Below, in pieces: positions 12,446-23,815 of a DNA stretch of 64,000 bases; the first letter of the stretch is position 1, and each line of letters begins with the position of its first letter. The notes beneath the pieces are model-generated. The model did not search any database. It had not been told where the DNA came from and saw nothing but the letters and a program-made list of their open reading frames with translations. The stretch is taken from NCBI GenBank assembly GCA_907165065.1, contig OU015525.1, positions 3,786,622 through 3,850,621 of the forward strand. Reading direction: 5' to 3'. The DNA is from Caprimulgus europaeus (lineage: Eukaryota > Chordata > Aves > Caprimulgiformes > Caprimulgidae). The translations under genes were made by a program, and so were the position numbers.

Positions 12446-13481
12446 TGTATTGGGTTTGCATGGAGAGGTTTTGGTAGTGGAGGGGGCATAGTTGTGGTTT
12501 CTGTGAGAAGCTGCCAGAAGCTTCCCCCATGTCTGACACAGCCAATGTCCAAAACGGACCCACCACTGGCCAAGGTAATCAGTAACACCTCTGTGATAAA
12601 ATAATTAAGAAAAAAAAGAGGAATAGAAAAAAAAAAACCCAAACTGAACACTTTGCAGTTAGTAGAGGAATGAGATGTGAGAGAAACAACTCTGCAGACA
12701 CCAAGGTCAGAGAATAAGGAGGAGGAGGAGGTGCTCCAGGTGCCGGAGCAGAGATTTCCCTGCAACTTGTGGTGAACACAATGGTGAGGCAGGCTTTCCC
12801 CCTGCAGCCCATGGAGGTCCATGGTGAAGCAGATGACCACCTGTAGCCCATGGAGGACCCCATGCCAGAGCAGGTGGATGACCGAAGGAGGCTGTGACCC
12901 TGTGAGAAGCCCACACTGGAGCAGGTTCCTGTCAGGACCTGTGGCCCTGTGGGGGACCCACACTGGAGCAGTCTGTTCCTGAGGGACTGGACCCCATGGA
13001 ATGGACCCATGCAAAAGCATTTTGAGAACTGTCATTCATGGGAAGGACTCATGCTGGAGAAGGTCATGGAGGACTCTCTCCCATGAGAGGGACCCCACAC
13101 TGGTGTGGGGGAAGGAGTCCTCCTTCTGAGGAGGAAGCAATGACAGAAACAACGTGTGATGAACTGACCCCTACCTCCAAACCCTGTCCCCCGGTGCCAC
13201 TGGTGGGAAGGTGGAAACTGGGAGAGAAGAAAAGCCTGGGAAGCAGGGAGGGATGAAGGGAGGTGTTTTAAGATTTGGGTTTACTTCTCATTATCCTCTT
13301 GTCTGATTGGTGGTAAATTAAAATTTGTTTTTTCCCCCAAGTCTTGCCTCTGCTAGTAATGGGTAAATCATCTCTCTCTGTCCTTATCTCAACCCATGAG
13401 CCTTTCATTATATTTTTCTCCTCCCTGTCCAGTTCAGGAAGGGCAGTGATAGAGTGGGCTTTGATGGGTCAACCCACCTGA
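12446..13481 (+). mobile_element. Long solo LTR of an ERVL-like endogenous retrovirus
   Basis: It starts with TGTATTGGGTTTGCATGG, a common opening of an avian LTR family. It ends with the same GGTCAACCCAC block as the LTR at 38548 (13467-13477 here, 39143-39153 there), and both also share AGTGATAGAGT just upstream. The terminal CA is lost ('cacctga'). Flanks ACATC (12441-12445) and GCATC (13482-13486) match 4 of 5, consistent with a decayed 5-bp duplication. The interior (about 12740-13060) repeats phrases such as 'catggagga' and 'actggagcag' in an irregular tandem fashion. The minus-strand ORFs here (12340-13035, 12579-13010) are only open frames through this LTR. Confidence 0.8.
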
Positions 13482-13524
13482 GCATCAAAGCAGAGAAGCA
13501 TGTTCTCAAAACTAGAATTTCCCA

Positions 13525-13969
13525 GGAATGGTGAAGGGCTTAGAGGGGAAGCCATATGATGAGAGGCTAAAGTCACTTGGATTGTTCATTCTGGAGAAGA
13601 GGAGACTTAGAGGAGTCCTCATCACAGTCTAGAACTTCCTCACAAGGCGAAGAGGAGGAGTAGGAGCTGTTCTGTTCTCTCTGGTAACCAATGATAGGAC
13701 CAGGGGAAATGGCAGGAAGATGTGCTAGAACAATTTCAGGTTGTCCATGAGGAAAAGGTTCTTCAGGCAGAGGGTGGTGGAGCACTGGAACAGGCTCCCC
13801 AGGGAGGTGCTCATGGCACCAAGCCTGGCAAGATTCAAGGAGCGTTTAGACAACATGTGCCCTCAGACACATGGTCTGAATCTTGGGATTGTCCTATACT
13901 AGGGCAAGAGTTGGACTCGATGATCCTTGTGGGTCCCTTCTGACTCACAACATTCTATGATCCTATGAA
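13525..13969 (+). mobile_element. CR1 LINE copy, 3' part
   Basis: A sense-strand CR1 3' portion with the usual series of blocks (gaggggaagccatatga, 'ataggaccaggggaaatg', 'ggtggtggagcactggaaca'). It ends in the tail 'ttctatgatcctatga'. It is the same subfamily as the copy at 31330-31787. The frame corresponding to the end of ORF2 is broken. Confidence 0.92.
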
Positions 13970-13983
13970 AATAGCTCAGAATA

Positions 13984-14087
13984 GCAGAATCATAAATTGC
14001 CTAGTTTAGAGAAGCCCTTTAAGATCATCAAGTCCAATCATTAACCTCACACTTACAAGTCCCTCGACTAAACCATGTCCCTAAACA
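13984..14087 (-). mobile_element. CR1 LINE fragment, tail-to-tail with the previous copy
   Basis: A reversed CR1 tail ('agaatcataaattgcctag', then 'aagatcatcaagtccaatc' and 'accatgtccctaaaca'). It lies 14 bp after the plus-strand CR1 tail, so the two copies are arranged 3' end to 3' end. Confidence 0.8.
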
Positions 14088-14712
14088 ATACAAAGGCAAA
14101 GGAGGCAACCAGGTCTTGGCTGTAATTTAAGGTAAAAAAAAAGAAGTTCACTGGGTAGAAACATCTACAGGGTATAAACTTCACGTGTGTTGCTCACCTG
14201 TATCTACAGCACTGTCACACCTACTCTGAGAAGACATAATAAATAGCTTCCTCTCTCTTGCTTTGGTTAATGGATGCTTGTGCCTGATCAGGCTTCTTTG
14301 ACTGACAAGAAAATATCTTCAAAGTGGGAATTTGTGCTGTGTTGTCCAAGTACTGCATATGCTAATCTTGTGTCCAGTATTTTGTTAAAAAAGATGGAGC
14401 CAAATTCATCAGCCATAGTGTCTTATTTTCCTTGAGAAATTTCATTCTGTGTACTCCATCCATCTAAAACTGGTTTCTGGTAGTTACACAATAAATTAAT
14501 CACATTCCTGATAGAAAATACTCTCCGTCCTGCTATCAAAGTAGCGTGCCACTTGTGATATAATTTTTTAGCACTCTGTCATGAATAATCTAAAACTGTA
14601 CTTTCATTTTAAATATATACGTATATTTTCCCCCTTAGGGAATAATTACATAGTCTAATAGAACTTGGTGTTAAGGCTTTTTCTTTCCTGAAGTTGAAAT
14701 TGCTTTTTTGTA

Positions 14713-14732
14713 TTTTTTTTTTTTTTTTTTTT
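14713..14732. repeat. Poly-T tract (20 T)
   Basis: Uninterrupted run of T followed by CAG. It could resemble a splice acceptor, but no open frame with coding character follows. Confidence 0.9.
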
Positions 14733-15358
14733 CAGAAACATAATGTATTCCTACTACTCCTTATGGAACACTCTAAATTATTTCCATCTTATACTTTAAT
14801 TTTTAGCTTTTTTCTTCCACTTCCCCATAATAGTTTCATTGGTGTTTTTTGTTTAGTTTTTTTTCCTATGTTATTAATAAATAAAGACTTAGCTTCATAA
14901 GTTCCTTGACATTTTTTGCAGACAATCTAGCAACAGATTGAATAAATTATTTTATCAGATGTTGACCAAAGTAATGGCCTATTATGAATGGAAAAAAACA
15001 AATAACACTAGATCAAGCTTGGCATTTCAGCTCTTACAGCATGTGAACTGTTGTATGATTGAATCCTTTGTCACTGTAGCAATAGCCAAACAATAACGGT
15101 GTGCCTGAAGGCTGCAGTGGAACATGCACATCCCTCTGACCTTTTGCAGTGCTATTTCAATGGGAATGGCTGTTTCCTTCTCCAGTTTGCTCTTTTTCTC
15201 TCTGCATGTGTGCAAGAGTCAGCAAATATCACTGTCTCAACACTTTATGTAGCAAATTTTGGAACTCAGTGTACAGTGGTGGTAGAATAATCTCTACAAA
15301 GGAAATCAGTTTTCCTACTTAGTAGGCCTACAGCAATCACCAACTTTTCAAGCGTCAC

Positions 15359-15570
15359 CACACTGTCAGCTGTCAACCCATGCCATCCAATAAAGTCATC
15401 CATGATTAATTATTCTTAAATGACAGCAGCATATTGAAACAAGCTGATAGCTGCTGACAGTGGAAATCCAATTAACCTGAATTACTATCTTGATTGTGTC
15501 CCAATTAATGTCAGCTGTGCCATGTCAGAAGTGAAGGCTTGGCTAATATAATTGTTTAATTAATTTGCTG
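15359..15570. promoter_or_regulatory. Putative enhancer-like cluster of repeated TF-type motifs
   Basis: Several short motifs recur in about 210 bp. TGTCAGCTGT occurs at 15364-15373 and 15509-15518. TGACAG or its complement occurs at 15363-15368, 15370-15375, 15421-15426 and 15455-15460. CCAATTAA occurs twice, 33 bp apart (15468-15475 and 15501-15508). TTAATTAATT lies near 15556. TGACAG is the core recognised by MEIS/TGIF-type TALE homeodomains, CAGCTG is an E-box, and ATTA is a homeodomain core. The motifs are seen directly. Enhancer function and conservation are inferred. Confidence 0.35.
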
Positions 15571-16958
15571 CAGAGATTAGTTGATGTGGGACTGTCCTTA
15601 TGCCTACTTCTTCAAGGTTTTTTGTTCTGTTTTGTTTTGTTTTTTCCCCTCACCCTTTAAACATTAGATTTGAGAAACAAAGGTAAGCAGCTTGCTGTCT
15701 ACAGCTTTTTGCTAAAGTGGATAAATGAAATTCTATCTTTAAATAGGGTTTGAAAGATCACAGAGGGAATAATAGAGCTGTTAAACTTCTGTTAAGAGTC
15801 TGTTGTTGCCCATTGCTTCAGTGACTTTTACTGTGCCCCATAGCTGAGATGCAAAGGTATTACAAGGACTTTGATGTGTTCAAATTGAGATATGATGTTG
15901 TTATGCATTAATGCTTTCTTTGCCTTTTAAAGTACATATAGTGAACAGCAGGAAGGCTGGTAATGGTGAGGTGTAGATTTATTTATCTTTAGAAACAGAA
16001 ACTCCAGTCAGAGGTGACTGGAAGTTTGTTGCTTAAGATGTAATATCTACCCTCTCTCTTGGGATTAGTTTGTGTTCTCGGATCTCTGGTACAAAGACAG
16101 TCTTGCATGTCAAATATTTAGAGTATTAAGAAATGCATTATGACCAACTTTAGGAATGACTCACTAAAGAAAAGGTTCTGTTGGTGATTCTTACAGTTCA
16201 AGCACATTGTAATAGGTATTACAATCTTTGCCACACCCATTTTGATTTCTCTATCTCTCTGCTGGTCAACTTTCAACAGCCACAATGCATTTAAAAGAAA
16301 AGTAACACCTCCATTCATAAAAGGTGCAACAAAATGACTGTAGGCCTAAGTTTCACACCAAACCACTGACTAATAATAAGCTGGAGTTTGTGAAGTAGAT
16401 CAAGAGAAAACTTTCCTTGATCTCCACCAGAAACTTAAAAATATTCTTCAAAAATACAGGCAGGCTCAGACTGATTACCAAATAAGAGGATTATAATGAA
16501 AAAGGGAGCTCTAATGACTTAAAGGAGCTAGCATTAAAAAGTTAAACTCAGTAAATTAATATGTTAAGTACAGAGGCTTTGACAAGCAGAAAGGGGAAAA
16601 TATACACACATTCATACAGATAACTATATGGGTTTTTTCCCCATGTGGAGCTCAACTATTTAAGCTCTTGTCACAGATGCCAGAAAAAAAGGAATGGAGA
16701 GTTAAGAGCTTTGATCAGCTTCATGTAAAAAAAAGCTGTGACACTTAACAAGTTCAGAGGTTCCCTTCACTTCTTCAGTCTTCATGCCAACCTCAAAAAT
16801 TCCCCAAGCGAGACCTCCCTGGAAATGTCTGTGTTTGAATTGTTCTCCAAATAGCACCAGTGTGCTCCCATGGAGATTTCAGTTTAGGAGGAAGTACTCA
16901 GAACTACTTTTAAAACTTTCTCAGAGCTTCAAACCAGTCATTCAGTTCAGTTTTCAGG

Positions 16959-17002
16959 AGTTTGGGAGGATTTGCAGATAAGTTTGGGAGAATTTGCAGA
17001 TA
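16959..17002. repeat. 22-bp tandem duplication
   Basis: Units at 16959-16980 and 16981-17002 differ by a single base (gga versus gaa). The high identity suggests a recent slippage event. Confidence 0.9.
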
Positions 17003-17187
17003 AGCCTTATCCTCAAAACTGATTAATATCCCCATATTCTCAGCAGCCTAAGAGAACCAGACAGCATATTTTTAAGCAAACCATGTCACAGGAAACTGAA
17101 CTACATAAAAACTTTATAAACTTAACCTACTTGACAGTTTATTAATTTATTTGCTGTGCATCTCTACAAAGATTTCTTTAGATGGTA

Positions 17188-17434
17188 TGTAATGGCCTCA
17201 AGTTTTGCCAGGGAGGTTTAGATTGGATATTAGAAAAACTTCTTCACCAAAAGGGTAGTCAAGCATTGGAACAGGCTGCCCAGGGAGGTGGTGCAGTCAC
17301 CTTCCCTGGTGGTATTTAAAAGATGGGTAGACAAGGTGCTGAGGGACATGGTTTAGAGGTGGAATTGGTAGTGTTTGGTTTATGGTTGGACTCAATGATC
17401 TCAAAGGTCTTTTCCAACCACTATGATTCTGTAA
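17188..17434 (+). mobile_element. CR1 LINE fragment, 3' end
   Basis: Sense CR1 blocks ('atggcctcaagttttgccag', 'ggaacaggctgcccaggga', 'gactcaatgatctcaaaggt') ending near 'ctatgattctg'. It is closely related to the 3' end of the long copy at 45003-46103, whose last part has the same order of blocks. Confidence 0.92.
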
Positions 17435-18628
17435 CTGAAATTTCTTTTTCTCAGCTAAAAGTTAGTTATAATTGAGTGATGTGTCATTTTTTGGCTAAAT
17501 GCTCCTGTTTCTACTCTGCTGGAGAATCACATCTTTCTTCTGTCTTGTTTGTTGGAGGGAATGTTTACAGATTGTTTTTTACCTTACATGGCATGGTAGA
17601 CATGCTTCTTAACATGAATCTTGCAAACTGGCTACAAATTGGCACCATGACTGAAAACATACACATATATAAAAATATATGGTGAATTTCATACATTTCA
17701 TTGTTTTCTACCCCTTCCATTCTTGCAATGAGATAAAACTCAAGCATTAAAGCAATTTTTGCTTTTGTCCTTAAAGACTCATAGTTTCATTTAATTCTTT
17801 CTTTTGCAGAGTGTTCTCTCATTGCTGCTAATAATGCTCTGTAGGAGAGACTGTTGGCACTACGCTTTGTGACATTCACAGAGCTCTATTATGTTGTCTA
17901 TCACAGTCAAATTATTACTACACACTTCACATAAAAAGTCCTCTGTGTTGGCAGCACTGACTAGACTGTGCCTAGACCTGGGGTTGCCATTTCGACCGTG
18001 TCAGTTTCCAAGGCTGTTTATGAAGCAATGTCAATATTCCATAGTTTGTCACAAACTGATCCCTTTTATTCAGAATACATTACAATTTGTAAATACACAG
18101 GGATTTTGATATAGATGCAGGAAACACACAGCTTTGATGGTAGTGAATAATGCAGCATGCTTTTGAATACTGTTTTATTGCCAGGAGCTGATGAATAGTG
18201 AAATGTTTAGACTTGTGATCGTTTCCAACTTTCATATCAGTCATGGGTCACCTTAACTTAGTACAGAATAAAATACAATTTAGGACATGTATTTAAGGAT
18301 AATGCTGCAGAGAGCTCCAAGTCATCATTTGAGAGGTGAAGGAAGGAACTACATTTTATTCCTCTTCAATATGAGCTTGAGTGCCATACCCATACATCTT
18401 TTGTGTGACTTCATAATTAAAGAGAAGTTCTATCATCCAAAAAGATGTTAAAGCTTCTAATCTTAAAAATGGCTGAACTGGTTTACCTAAAACAAAAACA
18501 ATGAAAAACCCACCCATGTACAAACTGGATATTAAAAAAAACCACAAGTGCTTGTGTGTTGATCTTAGCAAATAATGAGATCCATCATCACAGGTGTCCC
18601 TACTTTTGTTCTGTTTATTTAATGAAGT

Positions 18629-18690
18629 AATAACCCTAATCTTATAAAAATGGAAATTAAGGAACAAAGAAGTTAAATGACTTATGAAGA
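18629..18690 (-). mobile_element. Ancient MIR-like SINE relic
   Basis: The order 'taaccctaatcttat', 'atggaaattaaggaac', 'aaagaagttaaatgacttat' follows the antisense MIR core (the gaaactgaggcacagagaggttaagtgactt region) with about 70 percent agreement by eye. Such relics pre-date the bird-mammal split and are rare in birds. Confidence 0.5.
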
Positions 18691-20761
18691 AACAAATAAC
18701 AGTTTAAGGAGAAGAGGAGGCATAGGTGCTCTATCTCTCTGCACACTTCTCCACATTGCCTGCTATTCTGAGTTTTTTGGGGTTTTTTTGGTCTTTATAT
18801 TTGAATGCTGTTCTTACAAGTCCTGAACTCTGCTCTTTGTTTGACTTTCTCTGAATCTCTGTCTGCCAAACTGATCAGAAAACCTCAGGAGAATACTATC
18901 TCACACAAAATTTTCCAATACTTTGTGCTTTCTCATAGAGACAGAAGTATAGTATCAACTCAGGCTACCTCCTGGCATTTGTGCATTTAATCCATCAGAA
19001 AACTGAAAGCTCATAGGCTAATGTGAGACTGAAAAAAATAACAGAAAGTAAAAATACTATTCAAACCTTGAAAAGCTTGTTTGGGTTTAAACAAAATCTT
19101 GGATCAGGGTTTTTCATAGCCTAACCAATTCTCCATGGCTTCTACAAAAAAAATCATGCTGCCTCAAATTTAATCCTGTCCCATCAAATAAAATGATAAG
19201 GAAGCACTACTGTTTCTTCTTAGTTTCACTGGTGTTAAAATAGATGTGACTTTATCCGCTTCTTGTGACAGATATTGGTAGTAGCAAGGAAGTACCATTT
19301 TCTCCTTTAATGATGCTCATTTGACAATTATTTTAGACTCTTAAGCTTGTCTCTGTGGGATCTGCTTTGAATAGAAGACCCACATATAGGTATATGGAGG
19401 GTTTAAAAAGCTGTAAAATAGTATTTAATCTGCCTGCAGGTCTATGCTGTGTTAGACAAAGTGTGGAGGTGTGCATTCCTTGACTTCCTAGCACATGGTT
19501 TGTTGCTTTTCCCAAGCAAATTCTTCATGCCTGGTCTCGATTTAATTTACCCACTGTTACTTAGCACTTTGTTCCCAAGTAGTCTGCATGCTGCAAAGAA
19601 GCAGCAGTGACATGGTGAATACTTGTAAACTGGTGAAAAAATAGTGTGTCTAGGGGGGAAAATCAATCTTGAGCTTTGATAATATTCTTGGTTGCAAAAG
19701 CTGGTGGCTCTCTTGGGGTTTTCTTTTTCAGGAACATTCTCTTAACCTTGTTATTGAAACGTTTGTTTGTTTTTTTTTTTTTTCCCCCAACACTTTCTGG
19801 GACTTCAGTACCAGAAAAAAAAACCCTATTTACCATGTTTGGAGATCTATTTAAAGTTCAGTGCAGCAGAAATCAACTGTTCTACAACACTATGAAGTAA
19901 TGCATGGTAGTTTGTGCCTGTCAACCCTGCTTGACATGCTAATGGTGATAGTGTTTTATCAACAGTAGAGATACTACTAGAATAGGAGTGATGTTAATGA
20001 TGGTCTAGAGGTGGTGCTAAGCAAAGTTTATAAGAAGTAATGACCTGTATTAAATCAATGAACACAGTGAAGAAAAAACAGATAGACTTTGGAACAAAGA
20101 GCATAAGGCTTTCCTGCTTTTTGAGTTGTTTCTTTTTTAATCAGATCAATTGGTCTAATGAAAATATAAACACAGAATGCTGCCTATTATGGTTCTGTGA
20201 CATTTCCACTCTGGAGATTCATCAGCTACTAACATAAACTTTCTTGAGGTATTGATGGCACAGTACTTCATGGAACCCTTTTCAAAAATTGGTTTTACTT
20301 ATGATTCATAGGGCTGGGAGGAGCTTTTTCATGGATCATTTACTGTAATGTACTGACTGATGTTTATATGTACAGCTGCCTTCTAGTGATGGAATCAGAC
20401 CAGCTTAAACCTTCAGTTTGTTCTCTGGTGCCTGCAGATTTAACCTGAGGGTAATTTGTCTTAATTACTGCTGAGATTTGAAAGCAAGTCTTAGTTCAAG
20501 AGAATTGTGCTTTGAAGACAGAAAATCCTTTATTTCAGTCCCAATTTGAAAAATAGTTATATTATTTTTTTCCTCTACCCCCCAAAGTGCCTTTGTTTTT
20601 TTTTTTTTTATCTGACACTTGCATTTATTTGATGATGGTCTGAAGACCATGACTGTTGCTCCATCCTTAACTAACCATTTTATTTTTATTAGACTTTTCA
20701 AATAAAAATCTTGCATATAGCTGTGCACCTGGTAATAAGGAGAAATTATTAGCTTCTTTGG

Positions 20762-20832
20762 ACCAGAATCTCATAAGGGTATACTGGAGTAGTTCCATTA
20801 ACACCAATGGAGTTGAGCCAGACTATATACTT
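20762..20832. mobile_element. Possible ancient amniote palindromic interspersed repeat
   Basis: It contains 'accagaatctcat', 'actggagtagttccatta' and 'accaatggagttgagccag', where 'ttccatt' and 'aatggagtt' are partly self-complementary. I recognise this layout from old repeats scattered in reptile and bird genomes, but I cannot name the family. A second copy may lie at 23695-23815. Confidence 0.35.
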
Positions 20833-21221
20833 TCTTTGGCTATGGTCCTTTTAAGCTTATGCAAAGTTTGATCTAGTTGTTATTGGTGTAAGGGGCCAAG
20901 TTGGGGAGCCCAAGCATTTTTCAGGATGGAGAATGAGCCAAATCTTTCCTTAGCTGGTTCTGCAATTAATGCATTCTGCACTGACTCCTGTAATTCCCTC
21001 ACAGAAAAACTGATGACGTACAGAGAGAGTAGATAAGTGAGGTGGGTTGAAAGCTGACTGAAGTGCTGGGCTCAAAGGGTCGAGATGAGCAGCACAGTCA
21101 CCTAAAGATCATCATTTCCCATCCAGCCAAGTAGTCCTATTCATACAAGAATATAATCTAATAAATACTGCTCAAGAGGCTTTCTCTGAGCACAACAGTC
21201 CTGGTCAAATTATTCTCACAG

Positions 21222-21945
21222 AATCATAGAATGGTAGGGATTGAAAAGGACCTCTGGAGGTCATCTAGTCCAACCCCCCTGCCAAGTAGGTTCACCTAGA
21301 GCAAGTTGCACAGGACTGGATCCAGGTGGGTTTTGGCTATATCCAGAGGAGGAATCTCCACAACCTCTCTGGGCAGCCTGTCCCAGTGCTCTGGCACCCT
21401 CACAGTAAATAAGTTTTTCCTCATTTTTAACTGGAACTTCCTGTGTTCCAGCTTGTGCCTGTTGCCCCTTTTCCTATTGCTGGCCACCACTGAAAACAGT
21501 CTGGTCTCATCCTCTTGACACACACCCTTTAGATATTTATAAACATTGATGAGGTCCCCTCTCAGTCTTCTCCGGGCTAAACAGACCCAGCTCTCTGTCT
21601 TTTCTCATAATAAAGATGCTCCAGCCCCGTACTCAACTTTGTAGCCTCCACTTGACTCTCTCCAGGAGTCCCCTATCTTTCTTGAACTGAGGAGCCCAGA
21701 ACTGGACACGGTACTCCAGATGTGGCCTCACCAGGACAGAGTAGAGAGGGAAGAGAACCTCCCTTGACCTGCTGGTCACACTCTTCTTAGTGCACCCCAG
21801 GAGACCATTGGCCTTCTTGGCCACAAGGGCACATTGTTGGCTCAAGGTCAACTGGTCATCCACCAGCACTCCCAGGTCCTTCTCTGCAGAGCTGCTTTCT
21901 AGTGGGTCAGTACTGGTGCCTGGGGTTACTCCTCTCCCTCTTCTC
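21222..21945 (-). mobile_element. CR1 LINE copy, about 720 bp, relatively well preserved
   Basis: It starts with the reversed CR1 tail 'cagaatcatagaatggtagg' and continues to the antisense equivalent of the reverse-transcriptase C terminus. The minus-strand frame 21633-21869 reads [34 protein letters not shown] and [10 protein letters not shown] in order, the classic CR1 block. It is truncated at its 5' end at about 21945. Confidence 0.95.
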
Positions 21946-23019
21946 TGCTGCCTTGCAACTGTGTTTCTGGGTTGTAATTGTTGGGGGAGTTAAGGTCTCT
22001 TTGAGTTTACCTGCATGTTAAGCATCTCAAAGTGGTTTCTGCATAAGGGCATTTGCTTTGCTACATTGGGCAAATTCTGTTTGGGGAAAATGCAGGGACT
22101 CTGATGTTTCAGGTACACAGAATAGTCATTACCTGCTTTAAAATGCTGCCTAGATTTGCTCTGTAGAATTTAAACAGCTGCCAGAGGTAGGTGGCTTCAT
22201 TCCAGTGCTGGGAAAAAAAATAATCCTCTTTATAGTGAATTTGTAAATCGCATTGGAGGCCTGTTGCCTTGAAAGGCATGATAGAAATGTAAGCCATTAT
22301 CATGTGTTATTACAAATGATGTCTCAGCCATTAAAAAAACAAGTATATTAAGAGAATATTAAGATTGCTAATTCAAGCATAGAGAAGTTAGAAAATGGAG
22401 CAATTAAATGTATGTGTACAGGCTTAACATCACCCCCTGTCTGCTTTTAGGCAAACCAAGACAGAAAACATTGTGCTTGTGACAGAAGACTGTTTTATTT
22501 TGATAGAAGACTTCAATCCTGATAGAAGAGTGTTGCAGACGGTGAAAATTATCTCAGATTTTGAACTAGTCATTAGTGTACACAAAATATGGTTTGTGAG
22601 ATGTCATACCTTTCCCAAGCTGAGACAAATTTCCTAGAAACCCTAAAACATGCACCCTCACCTATGGGACAAACTCTTTCTTCCCTATTCTTCCTCACAT
22701 TCCCCATCTTTTTCCAAGCTGTACAGGCACTTAAGAAAATATTTGCATTATCTGTTTCAGGGTGGGACACCTGGAAATTTTTCATTGATTCAGCTTCTTT
22801 GATTTGGCTGCAATGTTTTTGTTTAAATGAAATAGCTTGAGGTTGATTGCAGGCATGGAAAATGTAATTCTGAATGGTTATCACTGGTTAAATAGCTATA
22901 TAGCAGAAAATACAGTCTTGCAATCGGACACGCTGAGGAACCATACCTATAGATGTCTGTTGGCTTCATCTGGCGTGTATGCAAAGAAAATAATTGAGCA
23001 AGAAGGGAGTCATGAAGAG
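21946..23019. other. Unique noncoding sequence
   Basis: No repeat, exon or RNA gene is recognised. The overlapping ORFs at 22573-22884 (-) and 22589-22840 (+) occupy both strands and have no recognisable domain. Confidence 0.5.
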
Positions 23020-23109
23020 ACTTATGGGTGTCCCTGCTCATGGCAGGGGGGTTGGAACTAGATGACCTTTAAGGTCCCCTCGAGCCCAAACCATTCTGTG
23101 ATTCTGTGA
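23020..23109 (+). mobile_element. CR1 LINE 3' tail fragment
   Basis: Only the last 90 bp of a sense CR1: 'ctgctcatggcaggggggtt', 'ggaactagatgacctttaa', 'aaccattctgtgattctgtg'. It is well preserved and very short, so reverse transcription stopped early. Confidence 0.92.
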
Positions 23110-23694
23110 ATGGGAAGACTGGGCAGAATTAGTGGAAAGTGGCAAATACGTAGAAGCAGCATCATAAGGGAAAGTTTGAAATCGGTCCAGATGATGTGGA
23201 AGTAAAGTCATAAAAACAAATGTGTCAAAGCAAAGTGATATACACTTGGTGGTGTGGGCTGGCCTTTTCCTGGTGCTCTCATATCTTGTGGGTTTTACTC
23301 ATATGCAATTTGTCCGCTTCGTTCTCATTTAAAAACACCAAAAGTGCTTAATAATATTACTGGCCTTTTCTAGCCTGTCTGCAGAAGCAGTGATATTTAA
23401 TAGCAAATTCATTGTAACTCTATAAGGAAGCTTTACCATAAAGGTCACCAAATTTGGTCAGTGCATTTTAATTTGTACACACGTTAAAGGTCAGATTCCT
23501 CACTTCCATTGCAATAACGCAGTGTGTTTACTCTCTTCTCAGAGATGATAGTGTATGACTTAGCTAAGGGATCTTATCAATGTAAATGGAATATAAAACA
23601 AAAATAATAATTATTAAAACACTGGTGAAAGTAAAAGGGGATTTTTTTCCTTCTATATGTTTACATAATGCTTGGAGGTAAGTGCATATCTACA

Positions 23695-23815
23695 AGGTCT
23701 GATTTTCTGCTGTGTTACTCCAATATTTCCTTTTTCCCCCCATGAGAACTCCACAGCCTTCAGCAGAGTTTCCACTGGTGTATATTGGCATGACAGTAGT
23801 TTCAGATTCATAATA
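23695..23815. mobile_element. Possible ancient amniote palindromic interspersed repeat, second copy
   Basis: The order 'ctgattttctgctgtgttac', 'gaactccacagccttcagca', 'gagtttccactggtgtatat' and 'agtttcagattc' parallels the relic at 20762-20832. Here the arms 'gaactcc...' and 'gagttt' are again weakly complementary. Family name unknown to me. Confidence 0.4.

Larger units (their letters stand above)
14088..17187. other. Unique noncoding sequence
   Basis: No gene is recognised. It contains a 20-T tract (14713-14732), the motif cluster at 15359-15570 listed separately, and a 22-bp tandem duplication at 16959-17002. No exon with paired splice sites and a sensible reading frame was found. Confidence 0.5.
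17435..21221. other. Unique noncoding sequence with two old relics
   Basis: No gene is recognised. A MIR-like relic (18629-18690) and a palindromic amniote-type relic (20762-20832) are listed separately. There are T tracts near 19771 and 20598. A pyrimidine tract ending in CAG at 17810 looks like a splice acceptor, but all three frames stop within about 60 bases. Confidence 0.5.

Noticed and set aside
12340-13035. 231-codon minus-strand open frame
   Set aside because: It lies mostly inside the ERVL-like LTR at 12446-13481. The other strand and a second minus frame are open too, because the LTR is GC-rich and stop-poor. No domain is recognisable.
17785-17880. Strong pyrimidine tract ending CAG, as if a splice acceptor
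   Set aside because: All three frames after it reach a stop within about 60 bases and no good donor follows.
20290-20440. Possible old CR1 tail ('atgattcatagggctgggag')
   Set aside because: Only the first 20-30 bases resemble a CR1 tail. The following landmarks are absent.
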